From Strongylocentrotus droebachiensis (lineage: Eukaryota > Echinodermata > Echinoidea > Camarodonta > Strongylocentrotidae): a stretch of DNA of 64,000 nt. The stretch spans positions 1 to 64,000 of the forward strand of contig JAVYIG010007493.1 of NCBI GenBank assembly GCA_035222895.1, in the 5' to 3' direction. Below are positions 1 through 12,095 of this stretch, in pieces. Both the position numbers and the translations under genes were made by a program. Below the pieces are notes generated by a model. That model had not been told where the DNA came from. It worked only from the letters and a program-made list of their open reading frames with translations, and did not search any database. Position 1 is the first letter of the stretch; each line of letters begins with the position of its first letter.

Positions 1-448
1 CCGGGCAAAATACAACATAAAGCATCGACACTAAACTGGACTGTACCGGTGTCCGAGTCATGTTAGAACGTGTTTGAAAGCAGTATACACCCCTACAATA
101 TAATTGACGAGTCCGTGATATATATTGCCATGATCCAATGAAGCCACGCATACCCTCATGTTTATTCATAGCTTCCAATCCTAACCGCACTGTGATTCGA
201 TAATTTTCCACTGACTCATATTTCTTCCACTGCGCTACGGGGAAATCCCCCTTCAGGAACACGTCATGAATTCCACCGAACGCAAATTCCACGTCGATCG
301 CCCGTTAAACGTTCTGCACTCTCGTGACTTCAGTTAGACATCAAGCTTCATCAACATCGGACGTGTTATCTAGTGTGTGCCCTGTAAGCTGTATTTTTGC
401 AGATTTGAGCTTACATATTTTGGAATAACTATCACTTCACACAACACG
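1..448 (+). promoter_or_regulatory. Upstream region and 5' UTR of GADD45
   Basis: No coding sequence is recognised here. The segment precedes the GADD45 start codon and must hold its 5' UTR and at least part of its promoter, although no transcription start can be fixed from sequence. A consensus AP-1 site and a CRE-like ACGTCAT (261-267) lie within it, which would suit a stress-induced gene; both short motifs can occur by chance. Confidence 0.4.
212..218 (+). promoter_or_regulatory. Candidate AP-1 site upstream of GADD45
   Basis: TGACTCA is an exact AP-1 (Jun/Fos) consensus about 230 bases before the start codon. Vertebrate GADD45 genes respond to JNK/AP-1 signalling, so the position makes sense, but a 7-bp match alone is weak. 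Confidence 0.3.
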
Positions 449-3400
449 ATGACTCTGGGAGAGACAGTGCTGCCAGTGCAATATCACAATACCATTGGTG
501 ATTATATCGGGTGAGTTTAAAAAACTATTCATTTTCCAGTATGTTTCACGAACGTGTGTGTGTGTCTGTGTTTTTAACCGGTAGCCAGCGCTGTATCGCA
601 CCCGGTTTGATGCAACACGGTGCTAGGGAGACCCTTTATTTCGAGGTATTGCATCACTCGTCGAAATTGTGTTGGCACTTGTAGTAGTCGACGTGGTTTT
701 ATATTAAAATGATGACCCATACCAATATCATCCAGGTAAGGGGGAAAACTCAGTCTCAATGCTTTTACTGCTATTCGTGGAGTGCTGCTCAATTAGGCAT
801 GTAATTATAAAGTTATAGGATTAGTAGGCCTCGTCATGTACTATAATTGCGTTTTCTGTCATAATTTATATGCCTAAATATTCATTCATGTTTTGATTAT
901 TAACTAGTTAACAACTTTACCTTTGTGTATGTGTGCGCGTGTGTGCGGGGGGAATCTAAAGTTAAGCCCTACATTATGTTTAAATATCTGGTAGCCAGTA
1001 TGATTCTTTTACAGTGGAATTATAATTTTTCATCATATTTCATACCTATTTAATTATCAGCCTACTTTTCACCATACCTCATTATTCATACTCATGTTCA
1101 AACAAGTTCTAGTCCGAATTGTAATATTAACATATATGTGAAAGATGTTATTTTTGTAATGGAATCCGGTGTTCAATTTTTTCACTTTTGATTCGATCAG
1201 GGAGGTGAGACACTATCCTCCCTGATTCGCTATACTGTAAATGGTAATGGTATTAATAGCAACCGTGATCATGATCATTCAGTTTAATACTTAATACTGA
1301 GATGATCTCATTTTGAGCAAAGATGTGAGAAAATAATCATGGGCTCGTTATCTTTTTGATAGGATTATAGATTTCAAAGTTCAATACGTATGCATTGGAT
1401 TTAGTTTCGGTTTTATGGGAAGTTGTCTAGTTGTGTGACTGTCCGGAAGTGTGAAGTCCACATGCATGAGTCGCGGCACTTTACACGCCATGCACGGCCA
1501 CGCGACTCACCCTACTGAATCTAACCGCAATCCGCATAGTTGGCATGCCCAAACTTGCATACCTGAATCATTTTTGGTTTCGTTTTCCTCAATCGCAGGC
1601 ACAGTTATTAACGTGAATGCATATACTATAATGTGATGCCATTCATGCCACTACATTTGAGGTTATATCATGTTCTCGCTTGCTAACACACTGCGAATTT
1701 CTGAATTCAGTACATCATTTTTCTCAAGGAATTGGAGGGGGGGGGGGGGGTCGGTGACTCTTAATTGTCGGGTCCACTCTAGGTCTAGATTAATTGTGTC
1801 AATATTTGTTTCACATTTGGTGATATCAGTTTGGATAATTGTATGTTGCATTATTGAAAAAGCACTTATACGTCTTGTATTTTTAAAAGATTAATAAAAA
1901 GCGTTAGGTCCTATTATTCTATGACATTAAAGTTACATTTTAAAAACTATTTCTGATTTATTATTAGGTGTATAAAATAACACGACCGAGAAGTGTCAAC
2001 TAAAGCAATGTGCTGTAGTTTTTCCAGTCGAATCAAATACATGTATGCCTATATTTGGCAGGGCAGTGTAATTTTCCAGGAGCCTACGTGAATACAAGGA
2101 TTTTTTCCAGGGCTAGGTTGTACTCAATGTGTGATCACCTCTGTACAACACAAAGGATATCCAAAATAGTACTCTGTATCATCTCGTACCATTTACGTCA
2201 CTATAACGTCATTGAACCATAAACGACCCTCATCAATTCTATAAAATGCTACCAACCTTGTTTATGTACCCGGTTATTTTCTCCTTTTGGGGGACAGTAA
2301 ATCCTATTCATTATTTTATGAAGGAAATACCACTTCACCACTTGACTACCTGATGCGGAATTCAGGAAACTAGTCATGTCTGCTTTTTGTGGGAAGATCC
2401 ACCTCAAAGTCAAACCACGTCCTATATTAGTTAGTATCCCATTAGAATGATTCTTTAGCAAAATCATTCTGAAAATGAAAATGATTAATGTGAGAGGAAC
2501 ACTACTATTCTCCTGATGAAAGAAGTTCCGCCCCATGAAAAATGTAAATCTTCTAGACGATAGCTACTTTTTGTAGGCATAACATATTTTCTTTTCGTTT
2601 TCTGTTTTTCCCTTTTCTGTTGCATACGTGTTTCTATCTTCCTTATTTTATTATTATTAAACCCCATAGGGGTAAAGACAGAACTGTAGCTTTATCTAGA
2701 TGTTATACCTCGCATTGTTTGATAGTTTCACTGCATGTCATTGATTTCAGTATGAACTTACTACATGTATATGATAATTTATAAGGAATGTCATATTTTT
2801 GCCTAATTCAGTCAATTCTAACTAATAGTATTACTATATATCTTTCTGTTCAGAGATGATGCCGAGATGGAAGCCGGTTATGCTTTGAGGAATGTCTTAG
2901 TAAGGGCTAAGATGGAGAACAGACTAACCTGTGGAGTTTATCAAGCAGCAAGGAAACTAGAAATGTAAGTATTCATGTTTGTGGATTCTTGGTGACGTAA
3001 TGGTGACTTTGTCATTTGAAGAAATCTTAACATGTAATCTGTGATAACAAAATGTAATGTAATCTATCAGTCTGTAAGAAGGATAAATTATTTTAAAAAA
3101 ACAAAATCAGTTTACTTGCTTTCCTTTGAAAATCATGACTTATAGATAAAATTGAATTGATGGAGCATATCTTATGCAAATTTCCAAACAATATTTGTGT
3201 TATTGTTGTATCAAATTTTTGAAGAATATACTTTAATACATTTGAATAGTAATTCGGATAATAATTTTTACATGAAGTTATTGATTTATCCTATATCTTG
3301 CAGGGAGCCAGAAAGAGTAATGCTCTGCATTCATGCTGATCTTGGTATCGTGGATGTGGCCCATCAACTGCACTTTGCTCTTCTAGAAGCATTCTGCAGT

Positions 3401-3470
3401 GAAAACCAGATTAGATTACTCAAGGTAAGCCCAACTTCATTAAGTATCCCACTCCTTCCACTGCTTTTAA

Positions 3471-3509
<39 letters not shown>

Positions 3510-6500
3510 TATATATATATAGTTTAGGGGGGGGGTGGGCAAGTCCAAGCTATTTTGTCCCAAACGTTAGCGACCACACTTCAATACATATTACGACTGT
3601 ATAAAGCCGATTGTCCTACTGGAGACAAGACATCAAATAAAATGATATTTAAAGTAGATTCAGGTTAACAATTCCATGTGAGGCATACATTGAACTAGCC
3701 CTGCTGTTAATGGACATTGTACTGTGCCTCTTAGATAGAGCGGATAATAATCAGATAATGATAATGATTATCTTTTCATTCATAACGAACCATGCACTTT
3801 CCAGTTAAAACGGAATCATGGATGGGTGTAGATTAAAGGGTGTAGATTAAAGGGTATAGAGGGTACAGTGACAATGCAGAAAGGTATGGCCAGATCATTT
3901 ACATTTGAACTGTCTAATCCTAGAAAAAAAATGGATTCTCCAGTCTCCAGAATCATCAACAGTTCAGATTACAGTGTTATAGGAATAGTGTAATTTCCTC
4001 TAATAGTAGCTGGAATTAGAAGTACAGATGACCTTTAAATATGTTGATGTCTTCCTAAAGGAGAGAGAAAGAGAGGGAGAGAGAAAGAGAGGGAGGGAGA
4101 GGGGGAGAAAAGGAAAGAGAGAAAGGGATGGGGTAAACAATCAGCGATTATAATTACCCCAATTTAAAACAAAAATGTTTTAAGGTACAGCAATAATATT
4201 ATAACAGCAGTACCATACAGATATCACGAAAGGCTGTTTGGATGCCTGTGTTAATTGAAGTACCGGTAATGATTTGCAGACGATCTTGACATTTTAACGA
4301 TTCTGGGAATTTAAGCTATGCGTAATTATATCATGCAACATTAATGTTTGTGCCTTGTGGCATAATTATGATAGAGCAAGAGCGTGGTAACTCCCTGTGT
4401 TTTCAAAATGAACCGCTGGGAAATCTCTGTGTTATGATTCACTGGCAGTGGATTCCCGATGCGTTTGTCATGATTACGAAATGGCTGTCTTGATTTGATG
4501 ATTTGGCAATGCGAAAGGGAAAATATTGACTCCTTCATAAAGAACTACCAAGTCTGATGTAGCAGTAAAATAAAATCATAGCGGAGCGCAAGACCAGGAA
4601 GAGAGAGAGAGAGAGAGAGAGAGAAGGGCGCATTATCGATTTTGGGGAATATTCAGAGAAATTCAATGGTACACGGTACAAGCTTGCACAGGGTTTCTAT
4701 TGTTCAATTAAATTGTGTGCTTTCCTTTACTGATTTTTGTAATACTTTACTGATGTTTTATTTAGAAAGACTTGAGAATACTCGTTAAATGGTTACTTTA
4801 GTGAATTATAATCAATGTTCTGTCTAATTCTTTCAGTGAAACATAATGTACACTATTATAGCAGTCAGTGGTGTGAGATGTCTTGATCTCAATCGATTGT
4901 CTCGAGTAATACTTTATTTAGTCGCTACTGTCTCAGGAATGCAGAAGTATTAGGCGGCCCATTTTCTCTTTCACTTCCCTTTTTTAGGTTTGTGCCCTCG
5001 TTGTGCTTTAATTATTTGTCCAAGTTTTCTTTTCCATTCAAGTTGATTTTAAACTGCGTATATTATCCATTAAGTAGATCCATGGTATATCCTTGTATGC
5101 AGTTTCAGGCGGTTACTTCCAGATTTCTATCAACGGAAGAATGTCTTTGTTCATTATCTGTCGCATACCTGTATTGTTTGCTGATATTTCGACTCCGCTC
5201 ACCGGGGCGTTTTGAATTGTTACACTGAAATGCAAGTTTCTTTGTACAACCAAAGACCTTTGTACTGTAAAATTAAATGACACCCAGTCATTATTTTTGT
5301 GCGAGAACTGTTTGGGGACGTAAAATGTGAACAAGGTTTCTTTTGATCTTCTTTGCTTTGCTCGAGGTTTTTGACCGGGCCGAGTGAGTGTCCTCGGAAG
5401 TCATTAGTATTAAAGCAATGGCATATATCATTCCAAGAAGGCATTGTGTATATAAGCCGCATACAAAGAAGATAAAGACTCTCTCTAATCTCATGTACAC
5501 ACGGAATCAGCATTTAGCGACTCATGATCTGACCTATAGCATGACCTCCCATCTGAGTTCCAGGCAATCGGGTTTATCGAACTGAAATTGGAAAGAGAAA
5601 GTTCTTTGTTCTGCGCTTTTAGGAGGTACCTCAATTTCCTCAAAATGTGCGATCTATAGGTCCCCATCTCACGTTTGCTAATTATGAAGAGAAGGTTGTC
5701 ATTGTGAATTCAGAGGTCTTTGAGGCCTTTGACCTCTTCCAAGATGCTCAGGTGGCATTTACCCAGGAATGATAAAAAGGGGCATCACTCCTAACGAGAG
5801 ATCAGTCGGGACTGCTTCCTGGAATCCACCAGGAATGGGTCACATGATAGAACTGGTGTAACCCGAATTCTAGTACCCTCTCTATGCACACCTTGTAATC
5901 GATGAGCTGTACGGTGGTACATATTATGCTTTTACCTCGGATAACAGGTTACCACAAAGTGCATTCGTGAAATTCGTTGTGAACATGACCTTTAGGTGCG
6001 GCTCATGCATTCAGACTCACATCATTTCAAAACTAAACCAGTTTTCAGTTAAATTTAAAGCGTTATCTGTGTTTAGAACTACGATTCTCATGAACCATGA
6101 AACGATGACAATGTTAAGGTCGTGTACTGCAGTCATACAAATATAACAATAAATGATTATAAATACATTATCAGGCATCATTAGAGTCTCGAGATAAAGA
6201 CTATAGTTGAAAAGGCGCGGCGCGGATAATAATATTGAAACGCCTAGATATTTTCCCAGAATTTCGTCGTTTGTCTAAGGCATTTCCAAGTTTATATAGA
6301 GTACTTCTGACAAACAGCACACGAGACCTGTTCATGTTCGGGTTCCCTCTAATTGAATTTCAATGATAAAACACATGGGTTATCACTGCGGGCTCAAATC
6401 AAATAGAACACATCCGGATAGAGAAAAGGAAAGATTAGAAAAACCACTTTAGACATAACCACAACATAGGCTACATTGTATCATGGACGCGTAAAAAGGT

Positions 6501-9050
6501 ATCTATATAGTTTGTACAACACAAGATATTTTTCGAAATCTGAACCCAAAACAATTCTTACATTAAATTTTCTTTCTCCCCATGCAATGGAGCGCTCAAT
6601 CAACAGTGACTATCACAAGGGTACACAATACTAGGGCAGGCAGGCGTAGGGTCGGATTTAGGGACAGTCCCATATTTATTTTTTTCACCAAATGTTTCTG
6701 GTGTATGACCTTCCTTGTCGATGTACGTGTCCTGAATAACAATGCTTCCTCATCATGTGATCATGTCCCTGGGTTTTGAATTAGTTGGTTGTATTGATGT
6801 ATAGATGATGATAGTATGATAGTATGATTGATATGTTGTTTCCAGATACAGACCTACCGGCATTGTGTTATCAACTTACAATCTGAGAAGTTCGAGGTCT
6901 ATCAAACGTCCGCTATATATTACCACTTTCTGTTTTGTGTGTTAGCACGTAGCCCAGATTTTCAGAGAATTTGAGCAGTTTTCTCGGTATACCAACCTTC
7001 TGCACAAACACTACCACCATTTTGATCTTCCTGTACAGATCACTGTTTCATGCATTCTTATTGGCGAATCCATGTATCATTTCTTTTTACTCGGGATGGG
7101 GGAAATAATGTGCAATAATTTGAAGGTGTAAAAGTATGTTCTTCTTTTTATATCGCCTTGCGGCCATTTTATTATCATAGATGGGGAGGTGGTGGGGAGG
7201 GGTTCCCGACTAACCAGTTTGAGATTATAATTTTATAAACAAAATATTATTGAGAAAAACAAATTATCTCTAGGGGCACCCCGCCCGTCTTGATCTGCCA
7301 TTGATTAATTCCACCGTAATTAATAATTGAGTATATGAATGAGATGTTATCTCCAAATAATGGTAAACAGCTAATTGAATGTTCATCTTATATCTCAAAA
7401 TTAGCTGTTTTTCAGTCGTCAAAATAATAATTTTTTTTATTTCATCCAATTTTTATTTTCTCATGCAGGTTGGAGACACATCCCATCTGGAGAAGATCTG
7501 TGAAGGAACAGTGCCCCTCACCCCCACCTCACCCGACTCTCCTGCTGATTTCAGTGATCTATCAGAGCCCCTTTCTCGCAGCGAAAGAGCCCCAGACTTT
7601 TCATGTGTTCTTGTCGATGTAAGTCAAATCCATTCATTTTTTTCTTTCCATTGCAGTGGCAATGATAAACACGAATTACAGTGAAAATGTAAAGAAATTC
7701 AAGAACAATTGAAGGTACAAAATTGAAATAAGTTGATAACAACAACAGGCAACAATCTTGAGGGGGGAGGGGGTGAGGGGTAAAGTAAAATATAAGCAGA
7801 TTAAAATCCTAGTAGTAAACCGCCTAAGTCATTAACTTATATTGTGTTTGATCATTGATTCTAAACATTGTGCTTCCAAAAGAAAGTGAGAAGATTTATA
7901 GGCCTTCCCATTTAGTAAGATATGAGAGAGAAAAAGTGGGAACTGAAACAATTTTGGCCAACCATGTACCTCAATTGGGACAGTAGTTTACATTGGAAAC
8001 TATTATAGCCCATTTACAAAACGGTATCATCAAATCCCTTCCAAACCCTTTGTATTCTTCGAAATTTTGAATTAAACAGATTATACGAACGTTACGCGGA
8101 AAAGACCGTTTTACACAATGAAATATTTCCCAGTCGTCGACAAACATACAGGGTCGACACGTTATTCTCCATCTAATAATTATCTGATTATTGATTCGGG
8201 CTACAGGAAACGCTATCACCGCAATTAAGTACAAGGGAACCCTTAGATTAATACACAAATTACTCAAAGGGGAGACCGAGACAAACAAAGAAATGACAAC
8301 GGTTTCAATAACAGGAAATACAAAGTGGTACACGTCTCACATGTCTTCGAAAAATAAGTAGCAAATAATACATGTATGTGGTACCGAGGTCGGAAAGAAG
8401 TTATGAACGCTGTTAGTTTAACAATGAAAGCGTAGTCGACGAATTGTTTTCCGTGTAGTCCTATTAATTGTTGATTGATTCGGTATTGGCCTCCATGATT
8501 GAATAAACGGTTTGAATGATATTTTACAAGGAAGTGTAATTGCCACACTAAGGGGGAAGCCAGTGTTATTGACCACTTCCCGGCAATAGTTTTACTGACA
8601 TGAGCGATACATGTTTGTAATTCTGACAGGCAAAAGAGAAAGTAACAAATCTGATTTGTGGATTGGGGAGCTGCCAAAATTATCGAGGGACAAAAGGGTT
8701 GAACTGCAAAGTCATGATTTGGGTTTTGTGAAATTACACTGCTGTACCGGTTGACGTGAATGGAGTGGGTTGTTCGGATGCAGGTTTATGTGGTGTAATG
8801 TGGCAGGAAAATGTCATTTTAAAATGTTCATGATTCATTACTATCCACTTTTGTTACATTTCCTTAAATAGTAATGCTAATCGATAAAGAATTTTCAATG
8901 ATGCTTATTGTACCCCCTCTTTGTTTCTCATTTCCATTTCGCTATCAACAGTTCCCCGAGAAGATGGATACGGCTTGCACATCACTCTTTACACTCTATG
9001 ACCATCTTGCAGAGGACATGACCTTTCCACAGATCACCTTGGCAACCTGA
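449..9050 (+). CDS. GADD45: GADD45 family growth-arrest and DNA-damage-inducible protein
   Basis: Coding exons: 449-510, 2854-2964, 3304-3424, 7469-7618, 8952-9050 (543 nt, 180 aa plus stop; vertebrate members are about 160 aa). All introns are GT..AG and the frame is continuous. The start MTLGE resembles the vertebrate MTLEE. The L7Ae/L30e-like core runs from about residue 22 to 148: GVYQAARKLEMEPERVML (near 48-65), then LHFALLEAFCSENQIRLLKV and the strand DFSCVLVD. GADD45 proteins are small stress-induced nuclear and cytoplasmic adaptors that bind MTK1/MEKK4, PCNA and CDK1 and act in p38/JNK signalling, cell-cycle arrest and DNA repair or demethylation. Oddities: the acidic run after the VMLC strand of vertebrate proteins is reduced to ADLGIVD, residues near 112-137 form a Ser/Pro-rich loop, and an intron splits LLK from VGD. 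The C-terminus is shorter in recognisable similarity. Family assignment is firm; paralogue class cannot be given. Confidence 0.93.
511..2853 (+). other. GADD45 intron 1
   Basis: Non-coding, with a poly-G run near 1737-1750 and short TG-rich patches near 557 and 925. No repeat family, RNA gene or additional exon was recognised. Confidence 0.7.
3471..3509. repeat. (ATT)n microsatellite in GADD45 intron 3
   Basis: Uninterrupted ATT triplets about 45 bases downstream of the exon 3 donor, followed by a short (AT)n tract. The exon 3 frame reads through it only because it lacks stops, so it is not coding. Confidence 0.9.
4059..4132. repeat. GA-rich simple repeat
   Basis: Purine-only stretch of GAGAGA and GGGAGAGA units in GADD45 intron 3, imperfect throughout. 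Confidence 0.8.
4599..4624. repeat. (GA)n microsatellite
   Basis: Thirteen clean GA dinucleotides in GADD45 intron 3. The rest of this 4-kb intron (3425-7468) shows nothing recognisable apart from these simple repeats. Confidence 0.9.
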
Positions 9051-9238
9051 TTGGATGTCAGCACAGGTCAAAGGTGACCGACCTTGACGGAAGGTCATCG
9101 ATCATCGCTGTTACTATAGCTGCAGTCTTGACCGAGTGTTAAGTACAGATGGCAGGGATACTTCACAGGTGGACAATGTCAAAGAATGTTATATTGTTTC
9201 ATGGCAAGAAAGACTTGTGATTTCTGATGAAGGATGAC

Positions 9239-9340
9239 TATGATGTCATAATAAAGGACTGCAATGACGTCATAAAGGACTGCAATGATGTCATAAAGGA
9301 CTGCAATGATGTCATAAAGGATGACATTGATGTCGTGATA
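9239..9340 (+). repeat. 21-bp tandem repeat with CRE-like cores, 3' of GADD45
   Basis: Units of the type GGACTGCAATGATGTCATAAA repeat with a 21-bp period. The second core is a perfect cAMP-response element, TGACGTCA, at 9265-9272; the related TGATGTCA or TGATGTCG falls at 9241, 9286, 9307 and 9328. The array lies about 190 bases after the GADD45 stop codon, probably inside its 3' UTR. CREB/ATF binding is an inference. Confidence 0.75.
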
Positions 9341-9553
9341 AGGATGATGCTGTATCACTGCCTGCCAAAGCTTTGATTCAAAGAAGAGCGATTATGTATT
9401 CTTCTTAATGATGCATATTGTAAAGGGTGAAAGGAAAACATAAAGAATTGGGTTGCTGTTTTGTATATACGGCATGCATGTATCTCAATATTATGTATTG
9501 GAAAATGATCATTATTGAAAGTCAACAAAGAAAGGAATTAAATATTTATAATA

Positions 9554-9559
9554 AATAAA
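9554..9559 (+). terminator. Candidate GADD45 poly(A) signal
   Basis: AATAAA about 500 bases after the stop codon and followed by an A-rich tract. Other AATAAA hexamers occur further downstream (10480s, 10660s, 10940s), so the true 3' end is uncertain. Confidence 0.35.
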
Positions 9560-11330
9560 ACAAACAAAATAAAACAAAACAAAATAACTAAAAAAACATC
9601 TGAAAAGAAAAGAGAAAAGTATTTCATCATTTGTTATATTGTGAGAATCTTAAAGATGATTTAATGAACATGATAATGGGAAAATGGTATTAAGTATAGA
9701 GAAAGCTATGCTGACTTATTGAAGTAAATTAAGCTTTGAAGAGATGCATTTTTGAGTAGTTGGTGTCAGTGGCCCTAGGGCCTAGGACTAATGCTAAAAT
9801 GGACGAATCACGCACCTGCAATGAGTGGGTTGGCATAAAGACAGACCAAAAAGAAGCATAGATTTGCTGTTTGTCTTGGACTTAAAGCTAATATTATTGC
9901 CTATTTTGTGTAAGACACATAGAATGTACATATACAATTCATATTTATTTCAAATACGTTTATTTACATGTAGTATTATTGTCGCATGTACCACTATCAC
10001 TAAGTAACTATTGTGTTTATTAAACACGGCAGGGTCCATCAGTATTATCTTTATATGTTAATCTATTTCAAAAGTATAGTTTGTACATTTTTCATAATTA
10101 TATCAAATTGTTATCGCCATGCTAAATGATGGAAATAGTAATATAAATTAATATGAATGATTCTTTAATGTAGCGTAGTGGTAAATGATTCAGTATCATT
10201 TCTTTTAGTTATCCTAAGACATGCTGACTTTAGCTCTCCTGTAATATTCTGGTGTTTAATACACTTATGTATTTAAATATTTATTGCGGCAATTAGATAT
10301 TATTAACTTTAGGAACTAAGTGAAAGGCTGAGAAAAAAAAACTGCTTGATAATTATTGATAAGTTATTGTTGGGGGGGGGGGGACATAAAATGTGTTGAT
10401 TCAATAACTATAGTTGTATTATAGCTGTGCTTTAATATGCAAATATATTCAGTGCACACAGTAAAGAATGAACAAATAAATTAATTGTATCAATTTGTGA
10501 TTGTCCATGACTTTATTATACCAACTAATTGTCAACATATTTATGTCTTAGTATCATTTAAGAGTAGCTTACACAAGTATTGCATGTTTTTAGGACATTT
10601 CGTTGCATGATAGAGTTATTAGCTCTTAAAGTATCTTGTGTACAGAATGATTATCTAATAATATTGTAAATAAATTTCATGAATTGCATGTTGTACATGT
10701 ACAAATCTTAAAAGATTATAAACCGTTGTGGTTAATACATTGATATAATAATGTATTGGAGTTTTATCCAAGTATTTATAGTATTCAACTAGTCGATGTT
10801 CGTTTGAATTATTATGTATGTTATATTTAAAGTAATACAGCTTACGTGTGTGACTAAATGACTTATCTTACCGGACAATAACTATTTTGTCAATATTGTA
10901 CATAAATGAAATTCAATATATTGTACAAAAGTGCTGAATGAAAATAAACCGTAATGAAACAGTATATATTCTGCAGTATTTATATTTCATGATTATTTAA
11001 GGGGAATGGGCCCTACATAGACTTTGTAAAGCTGTTTGTTCTAAGAAAGAGATGAAGTTTCCTCGATTTGCATGATGCAGGAATTCATGTTTGAACGAAA
11101 GTTTTAGGAGACAGTGAGAGAGTTATTTATAAGAATATTTGAAGAAAAAAATTGGAGAGAAAGAGAGTCGGTGAGATAGGGGGAGATACGATTATGGAGA
11201 GACAGATAAAGTGAGAAGGGGGAGAGGGAAATAAACGCAGAGACGGGGGCAGATGAGAGGGATAAAATGAGAGAGGGGAGAATGAAAGACGTAACAACAA
11301 AGGGAGAGAGGATTAGAGTGAGTGAGAGAG
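9560..11330. other. Intergenic or distal 3' UTR, no gene seen
   Basis: AT-rich sequence with several AATAAA hexamers and no open frame of coding character. It could be an extended GADD45 3' UTR or plain intergenic DNA. From about 11100 it turns purine-rich with many GAGA units. Confidence 0.6.
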
Positions 11331-11333
11331 AAA

Positions 11334-11378
11334 GATATATATATATATATATATATATGTGTATATATATATATATAT
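11334..11378. repeat. (AT)n microsatellite
   Basis: Alternating AT with a single GTGT interruption, embedded in a long purine-rich field. Confidence 0.9.
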
Positions 11379-11572
11379 TAGAAAAAAGGATAGGAGAGGG
11401 AAAAGGAAGAGAGACAAAAAAGGGGCCGAAAGAGGAAACGAAGTGACAAAAGATACAGAACTGTCTGAATTATAGGGAGAGGGCGAAGCTAGAGATAAAG
11501 TTAAATGTAACTGAACAAAATGTACAATTATTTGGGAATATTGCAAAAGAAGAAAAGGGATTTAATTGAGTA

Positions 11573-11586
11573 GAGGGAGAGAGAGC

Positions 11587-11624
<38 letters not shown>

Positions 11625-11641
11625 GAGAGAGAGAGGGAGAG
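11573..11641. repeat. (GA)n microsatellite
   Basis: GAGAGA tract with sparse GGGA interruptions. It directly precedes the MITE pair. Confidence 0.9.
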
Positions 11642-11658
11642 AACAAAATAGAAAAATG

Positions 11659-11872
11659 TACACTCTAAAAACTGAAATGTTAAATGTCAATTTAAAAGGG
11701 CCGAGGAGTGACCACTCTTTTAAAATGTCAGATTGTTTCTTTTAACCTGCTAGATTCAACCTTTATAGTGTTGGATCCAGCATGTTCAAAGTTTTAATCT
11801 ACCATTTTGAAAGAGTGGTCACTCCTCGGCCCTTTTAAATGGTGATTTAACATTTCAGTTTTTAGAGTGTAC
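11659..11872. mobile_element. MITE with TA-flanked inverted ends, copy 1
   Basis: Begins TA-CACTCTAAAAACTGAAAT and ends with the inverse, AGTTTTTAGAGTG-TA. An inner pair, GGGCCGAGGAGTGACCACTC (from 11700) and its reverse complement (to about 11833), extends the fold-back. TA at both edges and the lack of an ORF fit a Tc1/mariner-type non-autonomous element; the superfamily is inferred from the TA only. Confidence 0.75.
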
Positions 11873-12095
11873 ACTCTAAAAACTATAATGTTAAATCACC
11901 TTTTAAAGGGGTCAAGAAGTGACTACTTTTTCAAAATCTAAAGATGAATTCTAGCGTATAAAAAGTGTTGTTTTATATGCTAGATTTCACCTTTATCATG
12001 ACTGTATAGTGTTGTATCCAAAATGTTCAAAGTGTTTATCTTATTTTGAACAAGAAGTCACTCATCGGCCCTTTTAAATGGTGATTTGTTTATTG
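11871..12095. mobile_element. MITE copy 2, adjacent and truncated
   Basis: Starts with the same CACTCTAAAAACT end immediately at the last base of copy 1 and follows the same internal order (AAGAAGTGACTAC, CTAGATTTCACCTTTAT, ATCGGCCCTTTTAAATGG). The closing inverted end is missing; after GGTGATTTG the sequence runs into unrelated DNA. It is more diverged than copy 1. Confidence 0.7.

Noticed and set aside
7971..8677. Two overlapping minus-strand open frames of 120 and 137 codons in GADD45 intron 4
   Set aside because: No recognised domain, no splice or promoter context, and they overlap each other in different phases. Length alone is not enough in 64 kb.
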